Shown in pieces: positions 1-10,900 of a stretch of 64,000 nucleotides of DNA. The stretch comes from Phallus indusiatus (lineage: Eukaryota; Basidiomycota; Agaricomycetes; Phallales; Phallaceae). The translations under genes and the position numbers were made by a program. The notes beneath the pieces are model-generated. The model made no database searches. It saw only the letters and a list, made by a program, of their open reading frames with translations, and was not told where the DNA came from. Location: contig JAQFWX010000150.1 in assembly GCA_027605045.1 (NCBI GenBank), positions 16,736-80,735 of the forward strand. Reading direction: 5' to 3'. Within the stretch, counting starts at the first letter, position 1, and each line of letters starts with the position of its first letter.

Positions 1-1
1 A

Positions 2-115
2 GAGATTAGTGACATTGGGAGCGAGGAAGACGAGGAAGAGGCTGAAGAAAGCAGCGAGACGGAAAGCGAGGCAGAGCTCCAAACGCGTCCCGCACCAAAG
101 AAACGGAAACCTTGA
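2..115 (+). CDS. C-terminal end of an acidic protein (5' truncated)
   Basis: This open frame enters from the left edge and stops at TGA 113-115. The visible 37 residues are a Glu/Asp/Ser-rich stretch (GSEEDEEEAEESSE) followed by a basic cluster, PKKRK, two residues before the stop. The cluster resembles a classical monopartite nuclear localisation signal. Acidic low-complexity tails followed by a basic signal are common in nuclear or nucleolar proteins, but no domain is visible, so the family cannot be named. The gene converges on the heme lyase gene, with about 65 bp between the two stop codons. The frame has no interruption. Confidence concerns it being the end of a real coding region, not its function. 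Confidence 0.6.
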   Translation, partial: EISDIGSEEDEEEAEESSETESEAELQTRPAPKKRKP

Positions 116-180
116 CGAGCTTATTTATCATACCAAAAGATCACCAAAATTACTTTATTATGCTACTAATAATATACATG

Positions 181-892
181 CTATGATGCTTTTTTGCCGA
201 GCAAACTGCTCGTCCAAGTACTCCAAACTCTTTCTGTACGCATTTTGAAAGCATCCCAGTTGTCCAAGGCGGGTCGTGCGTCGATGTAGAATGAAGGCGA
301 ATGAGGAGATGAAGGATCTGAACGACCTGAATAAAAATCTACGACGTATCTCATGCGTTTACCGCATCTTTCAATGATCCAGTCATGTCTGTCGAAAGGA
401 GCAGTGTAGCTACCAACGCGCATGTCAGAAAATTGAGGGCGAATAACAATAATGGGAAACTGACCCAAGTAGTACTTTCATCCATGCTTTAGGGCTCCTA
501 TCCCCTGGTCTACCTTTGAAACTGACGAGCTTGACCCCTCCACATTTTTCGCCGCCTCTGCCGTTCTCCCAAGCTTTTACAGCCTCCCATGTTCGCTCAT
601 TGACGGCATTATGAATGGGTACAATCACTCGCATATCAGTAGCTTGTGGATTATGTTGTTTTCGAGCCATTGCCGCAAAGAACTGGGCTTCCGATGGATA
701 AACCCAGTTTTCCGTATCTGTGCGAGGGATGGATGAAACCTCACGGGAAGTTGGCAATGACGGTGGAGCATCGACATTCGAGCTTTGAGAAGTTTGCGCA
801 GAAGAGTCTGTTTTCGAAGGATAACCTGAGTTATTCCATGAAGAGTGGTCCACAGGACACTTGCTGGATGGAGAGGTTTCCGAGTTGCCCAT
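181..892 (-). CDS. holocytochrome c synthase (cytochrome c heme lyase)
   Basis: The enzyme attaches heme covalently to the CXXCH motif of apocytochrome c in the mitochondrial intermembrane space. Two exons, 892-465 and 409-181, flank a 55-nt GT-AG intron and give 218 codons. Visible family motifs are an N-terminal heme-regulatory-type CP motif (KCPVDHSS), the block NWVYPSEAQFFAAMARK, IPIHNAVNERTW-like VPIHNAVNERTWEAVKAWE, and, across the splice, SPKAWMKVLLG joined to YTAPFDRHDW, then ERCGKRMRYVVDFYSG. The PFDRHDW box and the RYV(I/V)D(F/Y)Y segment are hallmarks of the family. The start was set at ATG 890-892, 18 residues before the first strongly conserved region; an in-frame ATG at 917-919 would add nine residues. 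It could be a CYC3- or CYT2-type lyase; the sequence alone does not decide between c and c1 specificity. Confidence 0.92.
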
Positions 893-1187
893 GCCGAGCA
901 AATCTGCCGGAATTATCATAAAGCAAAGCCGTCTCGAATCGCCAATTCGGTAATATTTGGGTTGTACACATATTGTGTATTGTCGTATACGAGGAAATAA
1001 CCGAAGAAATAAAATATGTGAAGGATAAAATGACTCTGATATTGAGGATAAATCTGAAAAACCGCATGGCTCAAAACACAGACGAGCGATACAAACGAAC
1101 ACTAAGCAAATTACACAGCTATGTAAATAGAGCCTTTGCTAAATGCATAGAAACATCATATGCTTGCGTTCCACTATCCATACGAGT

Positions 1188-3306
1188 TTATTTAGATCTG
1201 AATACGTCAACTTTATTATATTCGTCCCAGGTGCAACCCAGCGCCGTATTGCCTTCTCGAGTAAACGAGATTATATGGTCACCTATTGTCCTTGTAGCAA
1301 AACCCGCTTCACAGTATTCACTATAAGAAAGGTTCAAGAGTTTTAGCCGCCAATCCAAATTTTTTGACGAGGACTTACAAATAAACTTATGGATGGACAG
1401 AAATTCACATTAGAAATGCATACAAATAAGATAACCGAGAACTCTTACAGCGCCACTTTCTCCGGAGGATTTCCAAATCAGAATCTGACAGATTGTAACG
1501 AGTCCTTAAACCGGGCGCAATGATGTCTTCAAAGTTGCGCGAGAAGTTGCGATTCCATTCCCGTAATGTGCGTGCGTAGTGTGGACCAATATTCCAGACT
1601 GAGTCGGTTGTCAGACGACCTTTTGTACCACTCGTCATAGTTGAGATTAAATGAGTTAAACTGGGAAGATAACCTCCGGGGAATACTATGTGTCCAATCT
1701 TAGTTGAATGACTCAACTGACTACATCGGCAAACATACTCTAAATTATACCCAGAAAAAGGTCAGACTCTTACAGGCAGTACAGCGTAAGGTCTTACCCA
1801 TTTCCGTATGAAATCCACCTTCCGATCATACTGTTCAACATCTACCAAAAAAGAATAAGCGGGTGAGTGATAAATAAAGGAGAGTCAAACGAAAGTTACA
1901 AACTGGCTTCGGGTAGTGTGATAACCTGAACACAACCAACCGCATCATCTTCTTTCAAAGCCCAATCGACAACATCCCAATATGCTTCAAAAAATTCCTT
2001 TCCAACATGTTCCATCATTTCGACGCTGATAAACCTATCAAAATGGTGCTTCCATTCTGGAAATTTCTTTATTTCTCGATAATCCATCAAATGTACTGTG
2101 ATCTTGTCAGATAATCCGGCTGCTTCGATGCGCTCTTCAGCCAAGGTCTTCTGTTCAGAGGATAGAGTGAGGGTTTCAACGGTACAACCTGTCATCTGTA
2201 CAGCCAGAATAGCGAATGAGCCCCAGCCCGTTCCTTCACGATTTTCAATTGATGAGCATAGTGGAAGTACTCAAATGCTGACCTATCTCTAGCAATCTGT
2301 GGTTTTCTCCAATACGTGCATGATAGATTAGGTTTCTAAAGTGGTGTGATATAAGAAGTATTTGGAATGAAGTTACTCATAAGACAGTACCTCATTTTCC
2401 TAATTTGAGCCTCTTCAAGCGTTTCTAACTTCTTCCCTGAAATATCAGGTCGAATGTCCTCTTCAAAGTCTTTGAAAATCGCAGAGGAATAGTTCATATC
2501 GGGACTGAGAAATGCGGCGAACCTAATTCACGAATAGATTACTGAATAGCACCGAGGTCTGCAAAATCCTTTGAGAAATGGTTTACATTGTGTTGTCAAT
2601 GTCATAATGGGCCGAGATATTAGCCCGGGTGGTTGACAAGTCGCCCAGAAAACGAGCGGCGGTAAGAAGACTAGCTTTCGAAAGGAACAAACTGCCAGCA
2701 GGAGCAAGTTGTGCCTTGATTCGTTGGCTATTCAAAATCATAAGCTGAATATCTGTGATTAGTTGACCGTAGCGCTCTCCAAAAATAACTGAGTTACCTT
2801 AAGGAACGTTGGTATATCATCGCAATCCACTGCAGGCAACAAAATGATTCAGTGGTTGACTTCAAAAGATACACGGAAACACACCATCTCCGTACATATA
2901 AGCTTCGCCAAAACCAAGATCGGCCGACAATAGCACTCTCGTCCAGAATGAAGGTCGATTTATCCGAAGTTCAGCTCTTAACGCAAAAGAAGAGTCTTGG
3001 TCGGTACTCCCAAATGTCAATACTTCTTTCTCTGGTGTGATAATACGAAGTTCCCCAAATCGTAGACTTTGCAGAGCTCTAAGGTAAACACACCAACATG
3101 ATTGATGTATGGGCGAGATTCTATTTCTATCCGAACGGAATACCATACCTAAGAACAATAGACCTCGCTAAACTAGGGAAAGAGTACGAGGCGACACTAG
3201 TCAATTTCTCGGACGTTGCATTCCATAACCCGTCCAGATAGCTTGCGAGGGACGACTTATGAGTTGCAGCGGTAGGGAGGAGCTGGGTTGAGTAGATATT
3301 GCTCAT
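1188..3306 (-). CDS. cyclopropane-fatty-acyl-phospholipid synthase
   Basis: The enzyme is a SAM-dependent methyltransferase that adds a methylene bridge to unsaturated acyl chains of membrane phospholipids. About ten exons can be assembled. The N-terminal part carries FGELRIITPEKEVLTFG and LGFGEAYMYGD; the middle has HYDIDNTMFAAFLSPDMNYS and the SAM-binding LLEIGTGWGSFAILAVQ, followed by the E-box region EMMEHVGKEFF. The C-terminal part has VFPGGYLPSLTHL, RKWRFYFEYCEAGF and a final segment ending in stop 1188-1190. The frame that runs past 1449 would end at an early stop at 1405. Splicing through a 7-nt exon (1379-1385) instead restores the conserved EYCEAGF block. The start ATG 3304-3306 gives a short N-terminal leader before the CFA fold. 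Order and motifs match bacterial-type CFA synthases kept in fungi rather than the larger membrane-anchored sphingolipid C9-methyltransferases. Confidence 0.88.
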
Positions 3307-3556
3307 GGCAATTTGGAAATAAAGGTTATACTATTTAACGCCAGAATGAATCATTGTAATAAGCAGGACGAGATCAGAGAAGGCGGTAGTTTGTATGTGT
3401 GAGAAAGATCTTCGCGCGCATCGCCGCGGATGACGAGTATTTACTTAGTAAGCCGGGGGATTTCTGCAGAGCAGAACCGCATGCAAGAATATGTATGAGG
3501 CAATAATGATAATGAACAGTAACTATGCAAGGTATATATATATATGTGCTGTTAGA

Positions 3557-5542
3557 CTAGAGAACAACTACGCTCGTAACTACTTGTCGACTCCGCTTCT
3601 GCTCCTCAGTGAGGGGGTCTTCAAGAGGGAAATACAATATCTGGTATTTATCTTTCTTACTAAGGAGGGAAAGGTCATCGGTGAAGAAAAACAACAAGAA
3701 ACATCGAGTGTACATCACCCGAAATACTTACGCTAATTTCGCCAGGGTCACTCTGAATGAGTTTACCACCCTAACGGGATCTAGGCCGTCCATAATGTCA
3801 TCTTCATCGGAAGCCTCAGTTTCATCACTTATCACAATCGCGTCATCAGAATCCTCTCCTCCTGGCTTTAGCTCTTGGCTTTTGCCTTTCGTTCGCTTGC
3901 TTTCTCTCTTATCGGCACCGAGGCTAGACAATCTTCTTTTCCGATCATGATTCGTGATCTTCTGAGAGTTGAAAAGTCTATCAAAGAAGCTAAATGCTTT
4001 CTTGTGATCTGCCGAGGGCGAATGAGCAGAGAGTGCAGCTTGTCGCAAGTTCGTCTTCATTCTCCTAAGCTTGAAGAGGTTAATTCAGCCGGTGTACATG
4101 TAATGAGAAATCTTACTTTGCAGGATCGAATACAAGAAGAATAGGCTGTCCTTTCTTATTCATCTCATAACCAACTACCGTTCGCGAATGACCGGAATGC
4201 TATTTGAGATGTTTGAGCGTCAGTTTATCTGGGGCAAGGAAGAGTAGCTACCTGAAGAATTATGGGCATCCTCTCAGTGACTACAATCGGTTTAGCACCT
4301 TTCAGCGCGTCAAACGCATCGAGTGGGAGTTTAGTTTCGTTTGGAGGAGAAAAATAATTGACTATCCATTCGACGACAGCCTCAGGTCCTAATGTGGGAT
4401 GAATTTACTCGTCTCCTGGCGCACAAAACAACTTGCCTCTCTTTGTTCCAGGGAAATCAACCAATTGGGCTCTGAAAATAAATTAGGCACTACTTTCGCC
4501 GACAACCTGGTCACATACGGGATTCCTTTCGAGGTGAAAGCGACGCAAAGCTCTGGGAGTACTGTGTCGGAGAATGGAAGAAAAAACAATCAGGAAAGTA
4601 CCTGCGGTTCCAATCCATTTAGATGTTCCGACAAGTTTATGTCGTAAATCATCCGCTCCTTCCTTATCATAACCTAGGGTTATTCGATTGAATGACTCAG
4701 AAAAAGGTATTCATAAAGTGTATGGAACCTTTTGCCCAAGCATCCTCAATCCAATGTTGGAGGTTCCTTATTCCGGGAGGTTTCTCTTGGTCATCCAATA
4801 AAGGATAATAGAACGGTTGGAAACTTTGAGTCATCAGCGATGTACATGCCATAAGAAAATTCCGATAACTAAATGGGATCGGTGACGTAGTACCAAGTTG
4901 TTTCAGAGCAAGGAGAGCTCTCTTACCCGCATCCCCACGTCGAATCCCAGAACTCCGTGGCTATATGGGTCACGTCATTATGACACAGAACAGCTTTGGA
5001 TGTTAAACCCTTGGCGTGGGTTTTATGCAGTGCGTGTTTCAACACTGGTATTACGCCTGACACGAAATCAGGGGTCGGCCTGTTGTTAATTCAACGAAGA
5101 AACGAATGGGGTCTCACCTGGAGTAAAGTTGGAAGGAGGAGGAGCTGTCTGTGTGGGAAGCCAAAATATATTTTGCGAGGACGGTTTAACAGCTTTCTTC
5201 ATGGTAGATTTAGAGGAATTGGCTACGTTGGGACTGGCATTATTTGAATTATTGGGAGGTATAGATGTAGAAGCTGGTGTACGACGATAATAGATCAGAT
5301 ATTCATTTGTTTGATAGTGTAACAGAGCTCACGATGGTCTTCAAAATGTGAATCATAATGTGCTTGTCGTTGTTCAAGGGTAAATGGTTGAAGTGAGGTA
5401 TTGCATACTTGACACTCGAGAAGGGACGGTTGACTAGATCAATCAGATTGTTTGGCAAATGGTAACCCGGTCACTCAGAAGAGCAAGTCACTCACGTCTC
5501 GTATAAAAATTCGATGTCGTCTACGTCCCTATCATTAGACAT
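3557..5542 (-). CDS. ZUP1/UFSP-type peptidase family C78 cysteine protease with N-terminal zinc finger
   Basis: Members cut ubiquitin (K63 chains, ZUP1/Mug105) or UFM1 from substrates; animal and fission-yeast ZUP1 act in genome maintenance. About nine exons are readable. Near the N-terminus CQVCNTSLQPFTLEQRQAHYDSHFEDH has the C-x2-C...H-x3-H spacing of a zinc finger. The protease core follows: WDSTWGCGYRNFLM (catalytic Cys), GYDKEGADDLRHKLVGTSKWIGTA, VAFTSKGIPAQLVDFPG, LQHSGHSRTVVGYE (catalytic His) and LLVFDP (catalytic Asp). A long basic/acidic linker (residues encoded at 3728-4060) precedes a terminal conserved block, KKDKYQILYFPLEDPLTEEQ, ending at TAG 3557-3559. The start ATG 5540-5542 precedes MSNDRDVDDIEFLYET. 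The finger favours ZUP1 over UFSP1/2. One intron near 4390-4440 has no clean GT donor in the expected phase. Confidence 0.85.
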
Positions 5543-6029
5543 AACCCAGCTATCGTGACCGACACTGGCTCGGGAAAAGGCACCTCAACAAAGGTGGCAG
5601 TTTTTATACCGCATCTTCATTACATAACGCGTTCAGCCTTAGCCTTTGACTCATCTACAAAGAACGCGCACGCGCAGCGTAACATTAACCATAGTTTATT
5701 GCTAACAAAAGAGCAGGAATATGTATTAAATTACAGCAGGGATCAGTCACTACACTGATAAGGAGAAACGATACAAAGCATGCGGGGAACAGGACTACGG
5801 TGGTCCTTCCACGCATGGTAGATGCTACAGTTGGAAAACGAAAGAAAAGAAAAGAATAGGAAGGGTTATAGGGCTGCCAATATAGTAAGAAAGGAGATAT
5901 CAAGGGAATGAATAGATATGGAAGAAAAAAAGACGCCAACAAAGGGGGTGTGTGATATAGATTAAACCTGTATAATAGTAGAAGAAAAAGGTATTGCGAG
6001 GCGAGAAATGAGAGGCAAATTTCGACTTC

Positions 6030-7550
6030 TCAGAAGTCTCGGAATAAGTCGTTGATAGATGTGTCATTTTCTGTAGAAGGTGAAATGGGGGCGAGTGGAC
6101 TGCCAGGCACATAGAGTCCTTGGACTAGACCAGGAATATCCCGCGCAGGAGGAAGAGGTAGGTCCGAAAAGTGGCGAGTGTCATCTGACGCGGATACATG
6201 GGGAATGATAGGGGCCTGTATTGAAAGGGAAATGAACGGAAATGAATGAACAGAGAGAATAATAGCTATGTTTCTATATATGAACTTACCCGAATCTCTC
6301 GTCTTTCTAGGGCTTCCCAGTCTACGCCGCGGAACCAAGGATGATTTAGGACGTCGTCAGGACCGCCTATAAGATTTCCCAATCGCCTGGAACGGTCAGG
6401 GTGCAGAAAAGCTCTGACAATAGTCCTGGAAAGCGGATCAATATTAGCAGGCCATCTAATTCGCCCACGGAGAATTTTTTCGTATAAACCGGGTGCATTT
6501 GCGTCGTAGAACGGCGGATAGCCAACCAGCATTTCATAGCACAAAATCCCGCAAGCCCACCAATCGGCAGCTTTTCCGTGACCTTCGGATTGAATTATTT
6601 CTGGGGCAAGGTATTCTGGAGTGCCACATAATGTAAAAGTACGATCGTCGACCCTTTTAGCGAAACCGAAATCAGTGAGTCGTAAATATCCACGCGAGTC
6701 GAGTAAGAGGTTTTCCGGTTTCAAATCACGGTACACAATATTATATGAGTGGAGGAACTTGAGAGCCAATATGATGGTTGCCAAATAGAAGCGGGTCACG
6801 TCAGGAGTGAATCGACCAGCCCGACGGAGGTGCGTGAATAGCTCACCTCCAGGAACGTAAGACATGAGCATGTAGATGTTCAAGTCGTCCTGGAAGGTGG
6901 CATATAGGTCAACAACAAATGGGTGCTTGACTCGAGCGAGAATATAACGTTCTGAGTTAACATGTTCGACCTGACGAAGACGAACGACTTCCAGTTTTGA
7001 TAGAACTTTCATGGCAAAGAACTTCATGGGATGTAGCGGTGTAGCAGAGTTTCGCAATCTGACCAGTAGAACACGGGCAAACGTTCCGGTTCCTTTCCGC
7101 ATGGACAAATTAAATCATAAGCAAACAATGTTAACTAGCTGAGAACGCAAGCATACACTTACCGAGCGTTTCAACTACATCAAAATCTGATAGCTTTATG
7201 TTGCTAGATGGGACTAGGTGATTTGACTCGTCCTCAAGAGATCTCAGCGGAGGCTCTGGATGTTCCGAAGATTGCCATTCTTCCTCTAGGGGTTGAATAT
7301 CCATATTGTTGTCTCTGCTCTGAGTAAGCTGCAAGTTTTGCAACTCCATGATTTGATCTATTGACTCGTTAGGAAATGAAGGTGGTGGCTCGGATTGAGG
7401 AGTGGTAGGAGCATCCGGCTGTTGTGAGGGAGCTGTATCCTGGGGTAACGGAGACGTTGGCGGTGTCATTGGAGCATCGACCAGCATCTGTGCGCTGTCC
7501 TTGCGAGGTATTGGTTGCAAGGTGGTGATGAGTTTTGGAGCGAGGTCCAT
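6030..7550 (-). CDS. cAMP-dependent protein kinase catalytic subunit
   Basis: This AGC-family Ser/Thr kinase is the effector of cAMP signalling. Three exons, 7550-7163, 7092-6290 and 6215-6030, give 458 codons with all phases matching. The first ~125 residues are Pro/Ser/Thr/Gln-rich and look disordered, as in fungal PKA. The kinase starts at LSDFDVVETLGTGTFARVLLV (Gly loop), then MKVLSK (ATP lysine), YRDLKPENLLLD (catalytic loop), DFGFAK, the activation segment FTLCGTPEYLAPE (phosphorylatable Thr), GKAADWWACGILCYEML and HPWFRGVDWEALERREIRAPIIP. The protein ends in NDLFRDF, an AGC hydrophobic FxxF motif at the C-terminus. The start ATG 7548-7550 is the only ATG in the long first exon that precedes the leader. 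It lies in the same orientation as the formin upstream. Confidence 0.95.
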
Positions 7551-7830
7551 TTTTTGATATACTCTTCGAAATTGAATGAAAGATAATAGTTGGAAAGAAA
7601 ATGAGAAATAGAAAGATAAACAGGCAAGAAATAACGGTCAACAATGCGTGCTGGGGTTCGTCGACAGCGAGCGACGGAGTGGAAAATGTGGGACGGTCCA
7701 AGATGAGATGATCACAGCCCTGGGTCAAAAATAGCCAGTGAGACTGCATCGTTTCGGTGGGAATCCGGCTCGCGTGGCATCTCGTGGCAACAATAGCTTA
7801 CTTTTGGGATGGGATATATATTTGAATATA

Positions 7831-7887
7831 ATCTTCATCTTCATCTTCATCGTCATCATCATCATCATCGCATTTATCATCAATCAT
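7831..7887 (+). repeat. CATCTT/CAT simple repeat upstream of PKA
   Basis: An imperfect microsatellite of ATCTTC units grades into consecutive CATCAT triplets. It lies between the formin stop (7956) and the PKA start (7550), so it may sit in the formin 3' UTR or the distal PKA promoter. It is purine-rich (GAAGAT/ATG) in the direction of transcription of both genes. Confidence 0.75.
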
Positions 7888-7955
7888 TAGTAACGGAATA
7901 CAGATACACTACTGGTTGGTATACAAAAAGTCGAATAGGATATGATAGAATAGAA

Positions 7956-10900
7956 CTAGCCCTGTTTGTCACTTCCCTTCGAAGGCTCAAGTTCTAGCGG
8001 CGTCATCGAAGGAGAAAATACAGGCGACGAGTACCCCGGATCATCCTGCTGAGGGGACTCACCATTTGTTGAACTCGATTGTCGTCTTTGCCGTAGCCGT
8101 CGTTTCGCGTACGTCGGTGAAAGCGGCAGTTTCATCTCAAAGCCCTCAGGATTCAACTGCGCCAGCAAATCTTTTGCGATATCTGCTGCATCGTTCTCCC
8201 CGCCAATTGGTACGACCACCCGCGTTGGCGCAACATTCTTCCGCCGACGTGTCCGTATTCCTGCAGCTTTATCACCACTTTTCAGTTTGTCGAGCAAAGC
8301 ATCCAGTACAAGCACATCCTCCGTTTGACTTTCAGATAGATTCTCCTTGGCCTTGACTCGATTGGCTTGTATCTTCTCTTGCTGTTCCTTTCGCTTTTGT
8401 ATAGCGGCTTGTTCCTCCACCCATGTTTGGTTGTCAGACTTGCATTTCTACAACAAGCCAGCGATTAGTAAAAATAGAAATAGTCAACAAGAAGAGAGTG
8501 TAAATCCATTACCCTATATGAAGTAATAAATGTCTTAAAGATACCATAGAAATCCCTCGAGGACATTCTTTCGTCTTCGCCATAATAATTTACGACTTCT
8601 GTGAAGGTGGTCTCTGCGAGATTGACCCTGTCGACCAAGTCATCAACACGTTCCTTCGCCTCTCCAACGAAACGCCACATCTTCTTAGCATAACGATCAT
8701 CGGGATGCAATTTACTGATATCGGTAAAGTGCTCTTCTAATTCCTGACGAATCTTCTGAAGTCCCTCCCGAATTTCGGCAAGATCACGCCGAACATCTTG
8801 TAAATTAACTACAACGAGAAGCCATTAATTTTAGTCAAAGTTCGGTAAGGAGTGCGAGCTAACCTCTATAAGCCTCGGCTGGCTTCGCTAATTCTTCCAA
8901 GAAGTCCTCCATTTCAGGGAATTGTTTCGCCACTACTCGTTCAAGGAAATGCAACAACGTCGTGTTGTGAGCGGATTTAGTATCGACCAACTAGTACCAT
9001 TCAAAACTTTCAGAAAAACAGGAAATAAAACAAAGACTAAAGCGCTGACCTTGTTTATACTGCTCACTCGGAAACCAAAGGCACCACCTTTCATGCTAGT
9101 CCCATTCATATAGTTACCGATCAACAAAATCAGCTAATAAAACGCTATAAGCACGGCAAAGTCAAACATAAAGCATAGTGTAGAACCATACATTCAAAAG
9201 CTGTTTGAATTTGTTGGCATTTTGCAAAGCCTGTCCAGCCTCAAGAAGCTTATCGGCACTCTGATTGATGAAAGTTGTCAGCGTAGCATATTTTGAAAAA
9301 TAATGAGCATACGTACATCAATAAGAACCTCAATAGTCTCATCGAAGCTGATTTTGTACAGCATTCCCTGTATACGAGGGCCCAGTCGTTCTATTTTGAT
9401 CAGCTGTACCATCAAACGGTCAGAAGGATGTAGATCGTTCAGCTCCTCTGGAGGCGAATTTCGATACACATTCAATTTTCCAACCTCTTCAGGCGAAGGC
9501 AATACTGATTTCAATCCAGTCAAGAACACTTGAGTGCACACTTCGGCGTCACACTCCATTATTTTCCGTGCAATTTCCTCCGAAGGCAAATTCTTGACGC
9601 GTTGAATAGTAATTTCTAAGAGGTTCAGTAGAAACAGTGTGATAGGGTAAAAGCAAACGTGAAAACATACCAACACGTTTCTTAGTCTCCGGGTCGAGAA
9701 CGCTCTTCAACTCCGCTTTCTTTTGCTTCACTATATGTCACTCTTCAGACGAAAAAGGCCCGCAAGTAAAAATGGTGACCATACCCATCCAGTTGACAAC
9801 AATTTGTTTGGCTTTGAAATCTTCCTCCATTTCGGTCCAAACACCATCAAGCTGCAACCTTTTAACCCACTGCTTCTCCTCCTCGACCGAGTTTCCGCTC
9901 CATAAAGTTTTCCCAACTTGCTGTGGTGCCAATTTATCCCATTGCAATTGTTTCATCTTGATGCTCGACACAATCTGTGTGTCTTTGCGATTATTTAGCA
10001 AATGACCGACACCGGAAATCGAACTTTGTGTTACGGCTGAGGAAGGTAATGAATTTGAAGAAGGATCAAGGAATCTGGGAGCGGAACTAGCTGCGGACGT
10101 GGGCACAGCACTCGGCGGGGCGGATATTGGCGTTCTCCAGCCTGGTGGTGGCGGTGGTGGTGGTGGCGGAGGCGGAGGAGGGGCACCAAACAAACCACCT
10201 GGCGGTGGCGGTGGTGGCGGAGGAGGTGGCGGAGGAGGGGTGGTGGTGGTGGTGGAGGCGGAGGAGGTAGCAAGGATGTCTCTTCACCTGGTTTCGATGA
10301 TAGATCTTCGCTTATTCCGATAGAAGTAGCAACAGTATCCTTAGTCGCATCTGTCAGACCACTTTCTCTTGATAAAGCGATCTCACTAGCTGTATCTTCA
10401 GTTGCACTTCCATCAGGGTCAACAGTTTCGCCGACCCTTCGCTTGAGATCATCTAAGAATGTGAGGGGTTTACCAGACTTTTTCTGACCTGAACTTGGGT
10501 CCGTAACGATTGTTGAAGTCTATTAAGCACTATCATTCAGAAACAAATAATATGAACCGAACGCTGGAAAAAAAGACGCACAGTGGAGTCCCCGGTGGTG
10601 TTCAGGTCATTCGTTCCTTCTTCATCTGAAGACACTTCGGCAATATGATTGAAAGCCGTGGGTTTTCGGACCTTTTTGGTTGGAGCTTTCTGCGTTATGG
10701 TAGTATCTTCGCTTTCTACCCCGTGTTCATCTTCTTCGCTATCGGAAAATCTATTTCCAAGTCCACGTGGGTATGTTTGTTGATCCTTTGCCCGCGTTGT
10801 TCTCTTTCTATGCTTGCCTTCTAATATCCCGATTGTCTTTTGTCTCTCGAGTTGCTTGGCTAGCATCGTGACCATGTCTTGTCGACTCATGCGTTCAGCA

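Noticed and set aside
1405..1448. Stop at 1405 as the true end of the CFA synthase
   Set aside because: The residues after KWR in that frame do not match the family, and a clean donor at 1448 plus the 7-nt exon restores the conserved C-terminus.
10099..10323. Glycine-rich plus-strand open frame
   Set aside because: It is the antisense reading of the formin FH1 polyproline codons.
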